From Gemmata palustris (GTDB lineage: Bacteria > Planctomycetota > Planctomycetia > Gemmatales > Gemmataceae), in contig NZ_JAGKQQ010000001.1 of NCBI RefSeq assembly GCF_017939745.1, positions 4,092,001 through 4,156,000 on the forward strand: a stretch of 64,000 bases of DNA, read 5' to 3'. Below, piece after piece: positions 1 through 9,522 of this stretch. The position numbers were made by a program, and so were the translations under genes. The number at the start of each line of letters is the position of its first letter. Position 1 is the first letter of the stretch. The notes under the pieces were generated by a model, which did no database searches, was not told the origin of the DNA, and saw nothing but the letters and a program-made list of their open reading frames with translations.

Positions 1-51
1 GCCGAATTGAAGCGTCACGCCCGACAGCCCCTTCTCGAAGCGACCGTCCGC

Positions 52-159
52 ATCTCCGCGGCTCATAAGCCTCGGCCGAATTGAAGCAGGCCAAGCAACG
101 AGCCTCTTAGCCCCGGAATTCAAATCTCCGCGGCTCATAAGCCTCGGCCGAATTGAAGC
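52..159 (+). repeat. Two adjacent variant CRISPR repeats
   Basis: The two leftmost complete repeats (52-87 and 124-159) share one substitution, G to T at repeat position 21, which breaks a stem pair. All repeats from 198 rightward to 5872 have G there. New repeats are copied from the leader-proximal one, so a shared variant at one end suggests that end is younger and the leader lies to the left, outside the window. The partial copy at 1-13 does not reach the variable position. Confidence 0.8.
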
Positions 160-2147
160 CTACCACCATTGCGCCCACCCGCCGTGACACCAGTGGGATC
201 TCCGCGGCTCATAAGCCGCGGCCGAATTGAAGCGATGCGGTACACGTGCTCTTTGAGCCGACGCGCCCCATCTCCGCGGCTCATAAGCCGCGGCCGAATT
301 GAAGCGAGGAACGGTACCGCATCACAAATACCCCCTCGTGGATCTCCGCGGCTCATAAGCCGCGGCCGAATTGAAGCCCCGTGACGCAGGCGATGACCTA
401 CGCCGCGTCCGAGATCTCCGCGGCTCATAAGCCGCGGCCGAATTGAAGCAACCCCTTCCCGAGACAGCCTGAGCACTTTGCCCCGCATCTCCGCGGCTCA
501 TAAGCCGCGGCCGAATTGAAGCTCCCACTCCGCGCGCCACCGCGGATCACCGTCGTCATCTCCGCGGCTCATAAGCCGCGGCCGAATTGAAGCCTGCGGT
601 CGTCACGTTTTCTTCGGCGCCTGCAGGCGCATCTCCGCGGCTCATAAGCCGCGGCCGAATTGAAGCATCGACATGAAGCCCGTGCGGTTCGGCGACTTGC
701 CCTCATCTCCGCGGCTCATAAGCCGCGGCCGAATTGAAGCAACAGCACCATTAGCCCCATGACCGCAAGCGGCGCGAAATCTCCGCGGCTCATAAGCCGC
801 GGCCGAATTGAAGCGCTACGTCTCGAACGTGTGCCCGAAGTTCGGGTACGTGATCTCCGCGGCTCATAAGCCGCGGCCGAATTGAAGCACGGTACGATGG
901 GACTTTGGTCAAGTCCATACCGAGATCTCCGCGGCTCATAAGCCGCGGCCGAATTGAAGCCCACTGGTACTTGTCGGGTAGCTTCCAATACTCCCCATCT
1001 CCGCGGCTCATAAGCCGCGGCCGAATTGAAGCTCGAAGCCCGGTCGGGGTTTCGTAGACGACGCTCAGTTGATCTCCGCGGCTCATAAGCCGCGGCCGAA
1101 TTGAAGCAACGGCGGACACAACCACGGGGCCAAATGAACCGGATCTCCGCGGCTCATAAGCCGCGGCCGAATTGAAGCCGATCCAATCGAGCCAGTTATA
1201 AACCTCGATGTCGTCCATCTCCGCGGCTCATAAGCCGCGGCCGAATTGAAGCAGGAAGCACCGCGCCCACGTGCTCTTGCACAACACCAGATCTCCGCGG
1301 CTCATAAGCCGCGGCCGAATTGAAGCCTCGCGCGGTACGAGGGCGACCGGGACGTGCCCCAGGTATCTCCGCGGCTCATAAGCCGCGGCCGAATTGAAGC
1401 CACCGCGAGAACGTCCGCAACTGGCTGCCGGTGCAGATCTCCGCGGCTCATAAGCCGCGGCCGAATTGAAGCGGGCCCCGGGTTGTCGCCCAGGAACAGA
1501 ATCCGGATCTCCGCGGCTCATAAGCCGCGGCCGAATTGAAGCCACGCTCACCGGTGAGACGTACCAAAACTAAGGGGCCGCCATCTCCGCGGCTCATAAG
1601 CCGCGGCCGAATTGAAGCGACAACCGGTTGACCGTCGCGTCGCTCAGTTCCAAATCTCCGCGGCTCATAAGCCGCGGCCGAATTGAAGCTTCCACACCTT
1701 GTTGTTGCCCACCAGGCTCACGGACATCTCCGCGGCTCATAAGCCGCGGCCGAATTGAAGCATTTGCTGTCGATGTGTAAAGGTTATCTCATCGGCAATC
1801 TCCGCGGCTCATAAGCCGCGGCCGAATTGAAGCTCGCGAAGGTGACTACCGGAGCACGGGTCGCGCCGGCAGATCTCCGCGGCTCATAAGCCGCGGCCGA
1901 ATTGAAGCCGAGCCGCCGCCCCGCCGCCGCCCCCGCCCCCGCTCCGATCTCCGCGGCTCATAAGCCGCGGCCGAATTGAAGCAGCCCCGCCACAACAACC
2001 CGCCTAGCGGTCGAACCGTGATCTCCGCGGCTCATAAGCCGCGGCCGAATTGAAGCTGGCCACCGCGTGACAGCCAATCGGCCACGGGTTCCGAGTAATC
2101 TCCGCGGCTCATAAGCCGCGGCCGAATTGAAGCTTTATTCATTCTTT

Positions 2148-3614
2148 CTGTACTTTCCGCGAAGTTATAGGCGGTTGGCGTAAGTTGTGGGGTCGGGGTA
2201 GACGAGTGCCGGCCCGTCCGGGAGGATGGCGTTACCACACGACCTCCCGACCCGAACGGACGCGGCCATGCCATCTTCGCATACTCCGGCCCCTCGGTGC
2301 CACTGGTTTTCAACCCTGGCAAGGCTCTGGACCCGCGGTCCGGGCGGCGCTCGCGGTCCTGTTCCTCGGGATCATCCTGACCCGCGGGCGCCGCACCCTC
2401 GCGGGTTGGATCCGGGCCGCCGGGCTGTCGCCCCAGTACCGCCGGTGCTACGCCGCCACGGCCGCGGCCGTGGGGCGCCGCACCGAGCGTATCGCCATGC
2501 GGTTGTTGGTCGAGGTTCTCAAGCCCATGGTGGCCGGTGCGCTCGGGTGGTGCTGGCCCTCGACGACACCCCGACGGAGCGGTACGGGCCCAAGGTTCGA
2601 GGGGCCGGGGCGCACCACAACCCGACACCCGGGCCGGCCGGGGCCCGTTCGTGTACGGGCACGTGTGGGTGGTCCTCGGGTTGTTGGTGGACACCCCTCG
2701 GGGGATTGTGCCCTCCCCTGTTGGCCCGCCTGTACATCCGCCGCAAAGATCTCGGGGCCATCCCGGGCCGGACCGGCCCGAGTTCGCAACAAGTTGGTGA
2801 TGGCCGTGGACCTGGTCCGGTGGGCCCACGGGTGGCTGAAGACGTGGGGCCGGGCCGTGTGGGTGGTGGCCGACGGGGCGCACGCCAAGGCCCCGGTGCT
2901 CAAGGCCCTACTCGCGCCCGGGTGACCATGGTGAGCCGGCTCCGCAAGGACGCGGCCCTGTGGACGGTGCCCCCGGCCCGCGATCCGAGCGCCCGCGGGC
3001 GGCCCCGCGTGTACGGGGAGCAGCGGGTGTCGCTCGCCAAGCGGGCCGGGCACAAGGGCGGGTGGACCACGGGCACGTTCACCCTGTATGGGAAGCCCGT
3101 GGAGAAGCGGTACAAGACGTTCGAGGCCACGTGGCGGCCGGCCGGGGCACGATCCGGGTCGTCCTGGTGGACGAACCCAAGGGGTGGGTCGCGTTCTTCT
3201 GCACGGACCCCACGGCCTCCGTGGCCGACATCCTGGGCCTGATCGCGGACCGGTTCTCGTTGGAAACCTGTTTTCGAGATCTCAAACAGGTCGCGGGCGC
3301 CGGTCACCAGCAGGTACGCGGGGTCGCGTCGAACGTGGGATGCTTCCACCTGTGTGCGTGGTCCCTCACGCTCACCGAGGTGTGGGCCTGGAACCAGAAG
3401 GCGGATGAACTGGTGGCCCATCGGGCGGCCTCCCCGTGGGACGATCCGAACCGCCCGAGCCACGCGGACAAGCGCCGGGCCTGGCAACGGGAGCTGCTGG
3501 CCGAGGAAATTCAGGCCGTTGTGGGCGAGCACCACGACCCCGCGAGAATCCGCGCCCCGCGCACCGGTGCCTGGATCTGGCTGCTTAAACGCTATAAGTT
3601 CGCGGAAAGTACAG
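2148..3614 (+). mobile_element. IS4-like insertion sequence inside a CRISPR spacer
   Basis: The 1467-bp element has 23-bp terminal inverted repeats at 2148-2170 and 3592-3614 with one mismatch; both begin CTGTACTTTCCGCG read from outside. It is flanked by a perfect 7-bp direct repeat, ATTCTTT, at 2141-2147 and 3615-3621. The insertion lies within one spacer: 14 nt remain left (2134-2147) and 25 nt right (3622-3646), giving a 39-nt spacer once the element and one duplication are removed. A 7-bp duplication fits some IS4-family subgroups; the exact family is not certain. Confidence 0.93.
2226..3600 (+). pseudogene. Frameshifted DDE transposase of the CRISPR-resident IS
   Basis: Transposase sequence is recognisable along the whole element but only by switching frame about six times. 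Pieces include LALDDTPTERYGPK near 2551 (first catalytic Asp), VYGHVWVVLGLLV near 2650, VWVVADGAHAK near 2860 (second Asp), a region rich in RKDAAL and SLAKRAGHKGGW near 2950-3070, and SLETCFRDLKQ near 3256 (catalytic Glu). These match the DDE endonuclease family common in planctomycetes (IS4/IS701 superfamily). No frame is open over the full length, so the copy appears dead. Frameshifts in very GC-rich DNA could partly be sequencing error, yet the intact ends and duplication imply a fairly recent insertion. Confidence 0.8.
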
Positions 3615-5733
3615 ATTCTTTGTCAATCGCTACCGTGCGATTGCGGATCTCCGCGGCTCATAAGCCGCGGCCGAATTGAAGCGTCGTCCTCGTCGGCCCA
3701 CTCAGGCACGGACGGCCCGCATCTCCGCGGCTCATAAGCCGCGGCCGAATTGAAGCCTCGTCGGCCGGGTAGCTCTCGGCCCATCCGAGGAATCTCCGCG
3801 GCTCATAAGCCGCGGCCGAATTGAAGCATCTCGTCGCCCTCGGTTCTCTGCCAGGGAAGGCGGGATCTCCGCGGCTCATAAGCCGCGGCCGAATTGAAGC
3901 CACCCGCTCGCCGCCCCGCCGAGGGGATTGGCAATGATCTCCGCGGCTCATAAGCCGCGGCCGAATTGAAGCACCAGCGACTTCGGGTCCGGGACCGAAA
4001 CCCAACCGTCATCTCCGCGGCTCATAAGCCGCGGCCGAATTGAAGCGTGGCTTCCACGTATTTATTAGCAATGGCTTCCGCATCTCCGCGGCTCATAAGC
4101 CGCGGCCGAATTGAAGCTATCCTGAGTCCACCGGATACCACGGCTTATAGTAATCTCCGCGGCTCATAAGCCGCGGCCGAATTGAAGCTCGACATTCCAT
4201 GTGACGTATTAGCTTTCTTTCGTATCTCCGCGGCTCATAAGCCGCGGCCGAATTGAAGCGGGATCATCGATGATAACAAAATCTGGGCGGAGAAATCTCC
4301 GCGGCTCATAAGCCGCGGCCGAATTGAAGCATCTTGCTCGCATGGTGCTTGCAAGATGGCAATCGGAATCTCCGCGGCTCATAAGCCGCGGCCGAATTGA
4401 AGCACCGCGTGCCAGCATGTTACGCAGACGAATGGGCGATCTCCGCGGCTCATAAGCCGCGGCCGAATTGAAGCATCAAAGGACCAGTAACAAAGCCTAC
4501 CTCCGCACTCATCTCCGCGGCTCATAAGCCGCGGCCGAATTGAAGCCCGGAATCTCGCCGGTGTAGATCACTGCCGCAGCACGATGCGCATCTCCGCGGC
4601 TCATAAGCCGCGGCCGAATTGAAGCGGGCACCTGCCCCATCTGCTGCAAGCGACCGACCGCAGATCTCCGCGGCTCATAAGCCGCGGCCGAATTGAAGCC
4701 AAGCACTGCAACACCGAGTTCAAGGCGGTTGACTCATCTCCGCGGCTCATAAGCCGCGGCCGAATTGAAGCTTTCACGGCTGCGTCTATCGCGTCGAAGT
4801 CGTCTTATCTCCGCGGCTCATAAGCCGCGGCCGAATTGAAGCTTCACCCAGCCCTCGCCCTTACCCACTCGCCGGCCGATCTCCGCGGCTCATAAGCCGC
4901 GGCCGAATTGAAGCACAATCTCGCCGAGCGATAGACTCGGACCTTCAGATATCTCCGCGGCTCATAAGCCGCGGCCGAATTGAAGCCTGGTGAGGCGCGT
5001 CGATGGCCGACTGGTGCTGTTGGCATCTCCGCGGCTCATAAGCCGCGGCCGAATTGAAGCCTGCCGCGCCCCGGGGACGTGCAGGCGGAACCGGATCTCC
5101 GCGGCTCATAAGCCGCGGCCGAATTGAAGCTTCGCTGTTCGCGACCTCGCCCCGGTCCCGGTGGATCATCTCCGCGGCTCATAAGCCGCGGCCGAATTGA
5201 AGCCTTGCCTTCCGCGGGAATCGTTCGCCCCTCGCGGAACAGGATCTCCGCGGCTCATAAGCCGCGGCCGAATTGAAGCTGCGCGTACGCAGTGGTGTCA
5301 GCGGGTCTGGTCAAATCTCCGCGGCTCATAAGCCGCGGCCGAATTGAAGCTCTCGTGCGGTCTGTAACGACTACGCTGCCGGTGCGATCTCCGCGGCTCA
5401 TAAGCCGCGGCCGAATTGAAGCATCTCGTTTACGTAGCTGGCAGGCATGCGTCGCACGACATCTCCGCGGCTCATAAGCCGCGGCCGAATTGAAGCCGCA
5501 AATCGTGACCTTCTTTTCTCAGATCGTCAAATCTCCGCGGCTCATAAGCCGCGGCCGAATTGAAGCTGTTCTCGGTAACGCGCCTATCATCTGGAATCGA
5601 CATCTCCGCGGCTCATAAGCCGCGGCCGAATTGAAGCACTTTCTCTGAGTATCTGGCACAAGACCCCACACGGATCTCCGCGGCTCATAAGCCGCGGCCG
5701 AATTGAAGCCCGTGACCCGCCACTTCTTTCTAA

Positions 5734-5821
5734 GTGACTGTCCCATATGTGCGAAAAAGCCTGAGAAATCGTGGGTGACAACTCGAAAATACGGCGATTT
5801 CGAGGCATATGGGACAGTCAC
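5734..5821. mobile_element. 88-bp MITE inside a CRISPR spacer (copy 1)
   Basis: A non-coding element with perfect 16-bp terminal inverted repeats, GTGACTGTCCCATATG and its complement, is flanked by a 3-bp duplication TAA at 5731-5733 and 5822-5824. Without the element and one TAA the host spacer (5710-5836) is exactly 36 nt, a normal length. A TNA target duplication is typical of the IS1031 group of the IS5 family, so this is probably a MITE mobilised by such a transposase. Two identical copies lie at 8039 and 8158. No parental transposase is in the window. Confidence 0.92.
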
Positions 5822-5907
5822 TAAGACACTTTTCGAATCTCCGCGGCTCATAAGCCGCGGCCGAATTGAAGCGCTCGCCGCGGCCGGGCGGTACTTGCGC
5901 GCGACAT

Positions 5908-5943
5908 ATCTCCGCGGCTCATAAGCCCCGGCCGAATTGAAGC
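5908..5943 (+). repeat. Variant CRISPR repeat near the right end
   Basis: This repeat has C instead of G at position 21, the same position that varies in the leftmost repeats but with a different base. It is an isolated variant flanked by consensus copies, as expected of drift in the old part of an array. Confidence 0.8.
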
Positions 5944-6054
5944 TATCTGGGATATGCACTGGGCCGCGGTCAACCCGCCGCATCTCCGCGGCTCATAAGC
6001 CGCGGCCGAATTGAAGCCTGACCGTGGAACAGTACAAGGCCCAGCTTTCACGGG

Positions 6055-6090
6055 ATCTCCGCGGCTCATAAGCCGCGGCCGAATTTAAGT
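6055..6090 (+). repeat. Degenerate terminal CRISPR repeat
   Basis: The last repeat carries substitutions at positions 32 (G to T) and 36 (C to T), so it ends ATTTAAGT instead of ATTGAAGC. A degenerate last repeat marks the leader-distal end in most arrays. The sequence immediately right of it is transposase-derived. Confidence 0.85.
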
Positions 6091-6600
6091 TCGAGGCTGC
6101 GCTTGCGGCGGGGATTGAATTTCGGGTATCTGCGCGGCGTCCTCCTCGACGGGCACCGCAAGAGCGTCGAACCGATGGCGGCCCGGCTCAAGGCCATCGA
6201 GCAGGGCGAGGATTACGAGCAGGCGCTGCAGCATTTCCTCAACCAGAGCCCGTGGGACAAGCAAGAACTACTCGACGACCTGCACGTCTGGATCGGGCGC
6301 CACTTCGGCGCCGACGGGTTCCTCATCATTGACGACACCGGGTTGCCCAAGCAGGGCGCGCGTTCCGTGAGCGTGGCCCGGCAGTACACCGGAACCCTGG
6401 GCAAGGTCGCGAGTTATCAGGTCGCGGTAGCCCTGCAGTTCGCGGCTGCGGCCATGTCGTCGCCCTCGACGCCCGGTTGTACCTGCCGGAGGCTTGGACC
6501 GGGGAACGGGATCGGATGACGCAAGCGGGCATCCCGGGCACGGTCGGGCATCAGCCGAAGTGGCAAATGGCCCTGGACATGGTGGGCCGCGCGGCGACTA

Positions 6601-7721
6601 CTGATCCGCAGGTAGTGAGCCCTGTTCCGTGCTCCTATTCGTCATAACCTGTTCGCCATGAGGAGCAAAGGGACCGCTGCCGAGTTGGAAGCCCGCCGAC
6701 GGTTGGCTGTCTTGCGGGTGAGCGAGGGCTGGACCCGTGCGGAGGTCGCCGCCTTCTTGGGGGTCCACCGCGAGACCGTTGGGGAGTGGGTGCGTGCCCA
6801 TGCCGCCGGTGGGCAGAAGGCTCTTGCGCCCAAGCCCCACCCGGGTCGAACCCCGTTCCTGACCGCCGACCAGGAGAAGCGGGTTCTCGGGTGGCTCACC
6901 GAGTCGCCGACCAAGCACGGGTTCCGAACCGACCTGTGGACGGCCAAGCAGGTGGCCGAGTTGATCCGCACCAAGTTCGGCGTCGCGTTCCACCCGAACT
7001 ACCTGCGGGAGTGGCTGACCAAGCGGAACCATACCCCGCAGAAGCCGGCCCGGCGGGCCAAGCAGCGGAACCCCGAGGCCATCGCCGCGTGGCTCAAGCA
7101 GGACTGGCCTCGAATCAAAAAAAGGTCCGGCGGCAGAACGCCCACCTCGTCCTGATCGACGAAACAGGGCTGTTCCTCAACCCGCTCGTCCGCCGGTCCT
7201 GGTCGTTGCGGGGCAAGACCCCGGTGATCGGCAGGGACGGCGGTCACCGCAAGAAGGTGAGCGTCATCGGGGCGGTGAGCGTGTCTCCGGTCGCCCGGCG
7301 GCCGGGCCTGTACTTCTCGACGCTACCGGACGGGTTCTTCACCGCCGAGGCGGTGGTCCACTTCCTGCGGGATCTCCTCAAGCACCTGCGGGGGAAGGTG
7401 GTGGTCGTTTGGGACGGGGGCGGGAATCACAAGGGGCCGCTGATCCGGGCGTTCCTGCGTCGGAACCGGCGGTTGTGGTTGGAACGGTTGCCGGCGTACG
7501 CGCCCGAGTTGAACCCGGTCGAGGCGGTGTGGTCGTGGCTCAAGTACGGGCAACTGGCGAACTACGTGCCCGACGCGATGGCCGACTTGGACGACGAGAT
7601 CATCGACCGGCTCATCGCGTTGAAGTGCGACCCGAACGTACTGCGGAACCTGTGGGACGGGTCGGATTTGCCATTCCCACAAATGAGGCGCGATAAACAG
7701 GGTTCGCTTCCTGCGGATCAG
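6601..7721 (+). mobile_element. IS630-family element A, structurally complete
   Basis: The 1121-bp element has about 26-bp imperfect terminal inverted repeats (both begin CTGATCCGCAGG) and sits between duplicated TA dinucleotides at 6599-6600 and 7722-7723, the hallmark of IS630/Tc1-type transposition. It interrupts the IS701-type transposase. Its transposase appears intact apart from a probable programmed frameshift. Confidence 0.93.
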
Positions 7722-7724
7722 TAA
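6658..7724 (+). CDS. IS630-family transposase with -1 frameshift
   Basis: The gene would make a DDE transposase of about 355 residues for cut-and-paste movement of the surrounding element. Frame one (6658-7155) encodes an N-terminal helix-turn-helix part. A run of seven A at 7117-7123 allows a -1 shift into the frame ending at 7724, which carries the catalytic core: LVLIDETG (first Asp), VVVWDGGGNHKG (second Asp) and LNPVEAVWSWLK (Glu). Frameshifting on A-runs is well known in IS630 elements. The reading frame crosses the right inverted repeat, and its TAA stop is made from the duplicated target TA plus the next base, so the stop lies outside the element. The family call is firm; the frameshift is inferred. 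Confidence 0.85.
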
Positions 7725-8038
7725 CGGGTTGGGGGCATCGTCCTGGCCGACAGTCTGTTCGGCACGGTGACCGCGTTCCGGGAGCAACTCGCGTCGAACG
7801 GTCGGACGTACTGCGTCGGTATCGATTCGACAATCAAGGTGATCGCGGCGGACGCCGACCCGGGGCCGGTTCCGAAGTCCTCGGGCATCGGGCGCCCACC
7901 GACCCGACCGACGACGGTTCGTGCGGTTGCGACCTCGCCGAGCGTCAAGGGGTGGGCTCTCGCGCATGCCGCTGACTTCCGCACGGTGACGTGGCGGGCG
8001 GGCTCGAAGGGGGAAATGAGCGGTCGCTTCGCCGCTTA

Positions 8039-8126
8039 GTGACTGTCCCATATGTGCGAAAAAGCCTGAGAAATCGTGGGTGACAACTCGAAAATACGGC
8101 GATTTCGAGGCATATGGGACAGTCAC
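8039..8126. mobile_element. 88-bp MITE (copy 2) in IS701 remnant
   Basis: This copy is identical over 88 bp to the one in the CRISPR array. It is flanked by TTA at 8036-8038 and 8127-8129 and is inserted in the IS701-type transposase pseudogene. The in-frame TAG ending the left piece (8037-8039) also exists in the restored sequence, so that codon was probably already a stop before insertion. Confidence 0.92.
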
Positions 8127-8157
8127 TTAGCGGGTCCGGCCCGCGCACGAGCTCTCA

Positions 8158-8245
8158 GTGACTGTCCCATATGTGCGAAAAAGCCTGAGAAATCGTGGGT
8201 GACAACTCGAAAATACGGCGATTTCGAGGCATATGGGACAGTCAC
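8158..8245. mobile_element. 88-bp MITE (copy 3) in IS701 remnant
   Basis: A third identical copy, flanked by TCA at 8155-8157 and 8246-8248, lies only 31 bp beyond copy 2. The independent duplications (TAA, TTA, TCA) show three separate insertions rather than one segment duplication. Confidence 0.92.
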
Positions 8246-8298
8246 TCAGCGGGCAAGGAGCCGTTGGCGCCGTGCCGGTTATTGGCCGAATGGCCCTA

Positions 8299-9522
8299 GT
8301 GGTTGGCCTCTGACGAGTTGACGTGCAACACGTGATCGGTACTGCTGACCGTAACCCGATCGGAGGCCGATCATGTCGCAGAAGAAGTACCTGGTCACGT
8401 TGACCCGCGACGAGCGGGATCACCTGGACGACCTGCTCGGCAAGGGGAAGGCGTCAGTTCTGGTGCTCACCCGCGCCCGCATCCTGCGGAAGGCCGATCA
8501 AGCGGACGGTGGCCCGGCTCTCGATGACGAGACCATCGCCGAGGACCTGGACGTCGGGTTGCGTACCATCGGCCGGGTGCGCCAGCGGTTCGTGGAGCGC
8601 GGGTTCGAGGACTGCATCCGGCGCAAGCGCCAGGACAAGCCGAGCCGGGAGCGCACGTTGGATGGAACCGCCGAGGCGAAGCTGATCGCACGGGCGTGCT
8701 CCGACCCGCCCGTGGGCCGGGCCGAGTGGACCATGTAACTGCTGGGTGACACGTTGGTCGAGTTGGAGGTGGTGGAAACCATCTCCGACGAGACCGTGCG
8801 CCGGGCCACGAAAAAAACTCAGTCAAGCCGTGGCTCAAGGAGCAGTGGTGCATCCCGGGCGGGCCGAGCGGGGCATTTGTCGCGGCCATGGAGGACGTGA
8901 TCGAGGTGTACCACCGGCCGTACGACCCGAAACGCCCGGTGGTGTGCATCGACGAGCAACCGGTGCAACTGGTCGGCGAGACCCGGGTCCCGATCCCGTG
9001 TGCGCCCGGTCGGCCCGAGCGGTACGACTACGAGTACCAGCGGAACGGGACCGCGAACCTATTCCTGGCATTCGCCCCGTTGGTCGGGTGGCGGCACGTC
9101 GACGTGACCGCGCGACGCATGGCCAAGGACTTCGGGACGTTCCTGCGGTACGCGGTCGACGAAGTGTACGCGGAGGCGGACCGGGTGGTCCTGGCCACCG
9201 ACAACCTGAACGTCCACGGTCCCGGGAGCTTGTACGAGGCACTCGATCCGGCGACGGCGCGGCGCGTGGCCGAGAAGATCGAGTGGCACGATACCCCGAA
9301 ACACGGGAGCTGGTTGAACGTGGCCGAGTGCGAGTTCGCGGTGCTGACCCGCCAGTGCCTGAACCGGCGGCTCGAGAGCATCGAGGAACTGCGTCGTCAG
9401 GTCGAGGCTTGGGAGAAAGCCCGCAACGACCGACTGGTCGAGGCCAACTGGCGGTTCACGACCGACGGTGCTCGAATCAAGCTCCACCGACTCTACCCGA
9501 CCACTCAATAGTGGCCAACCAC
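8299..9522 (+). mobile_element. IS630-family element B
   Basis: This 1224-bp element has terminal inverted repeats starting GTGGTTGGCC at both ends (ten perfect bases, then imperfect), flanked by TA at 8297-8298 and 9523-9524. It interrupts the same IS701-type gene as element A but belongs to a different IS630 subgroup: the ends and the protein differ. Confidence 0.9.
8373..9511 (+). pseudogene. IS630-family transposase with a nonsense codon
   Basis: The start at 8373 (MSQKKYLVTLTRDERDHL) is followed by a helix-turn-helix region (LDVGLRTIGRVRQRFVERG). An in-frame TAA at 8736-8738 sits where similar transposases have an amino acid; a single C to T change from CAA would explain it. The frame then continues to a seven-A run at 8811-8817, where a -1 shift enters the frame 8888-9511 with the DDE residues: VVCIDEQPVQL, VLATDNLNVHGP and SWLNVAECEFAVL. 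Apart from the stop, the gene is nearly intact. It would move element B; the copy is probably inactive unless the stop is suppressed. Confidence 0.85.

Larger units (their letters stand above)
1..6090 (+). CRISPR. CRISPR array, 62 full repeats, interrupted by an IS and a MITE
   Basis: A 36-bp repeat runs from the left edge to 6090, with a 13-bp partial copy at 1-13 and 62 complete copies: 29 from 52 to 2133 and 33 from 3647 to 6090. Spacers are 35-39 nt and essentially all different. The repeat opens ATCTCCGCGG, contains an 8-bp stem (CCGCGGCT/AGCCGCGG) around a CATA loop, and ends ATTGAAGC. That ending resembles the ATTGAAA(C/G) 3' end of many class 1 repeats, so the crRNA strand is probably plus, read left to right. 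No cas gene or leader is visible, so the subtype is not assigned. Removing the two insertions leaves spacers of 39 and 36 nt, which shows the array was once continuous. It abuts transposon debris at its right end. Confidence 0.98.

Noticed and set aside
2148-3614. Treating the CRISPR-resident IS as active
   Set aside because: No single frame spans the transposase; about six frame changes are required, too many for programmed frameshifting.
135-6069. Many open frames encoding repeats of SIRPRLMSRGD, NSAAAYEPRR or SPRLISRGRIEA
   Set aside because: They are translations of the 36-bp CRISPR repeat on both strands; the variable parts are spacers.
1-6090. Assigning a CRISPR subtype from the repeat
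   Set aside because: Repeat ends alone are not diagnostic and no cas gene lies in the window.
6091-6300. A CRISPR leader at the right end of the array
   Set aside because: The last repeat is degenerate and the adjoining DNA is transposase coding sequence, not an AT-rich leader.
5703-8321. Open frames containing YFRVVTHDFSGFFAHMG
   Set aside because: This peptide is the translation of the non-coding 88-bp MITE, which explains its three occurrences.
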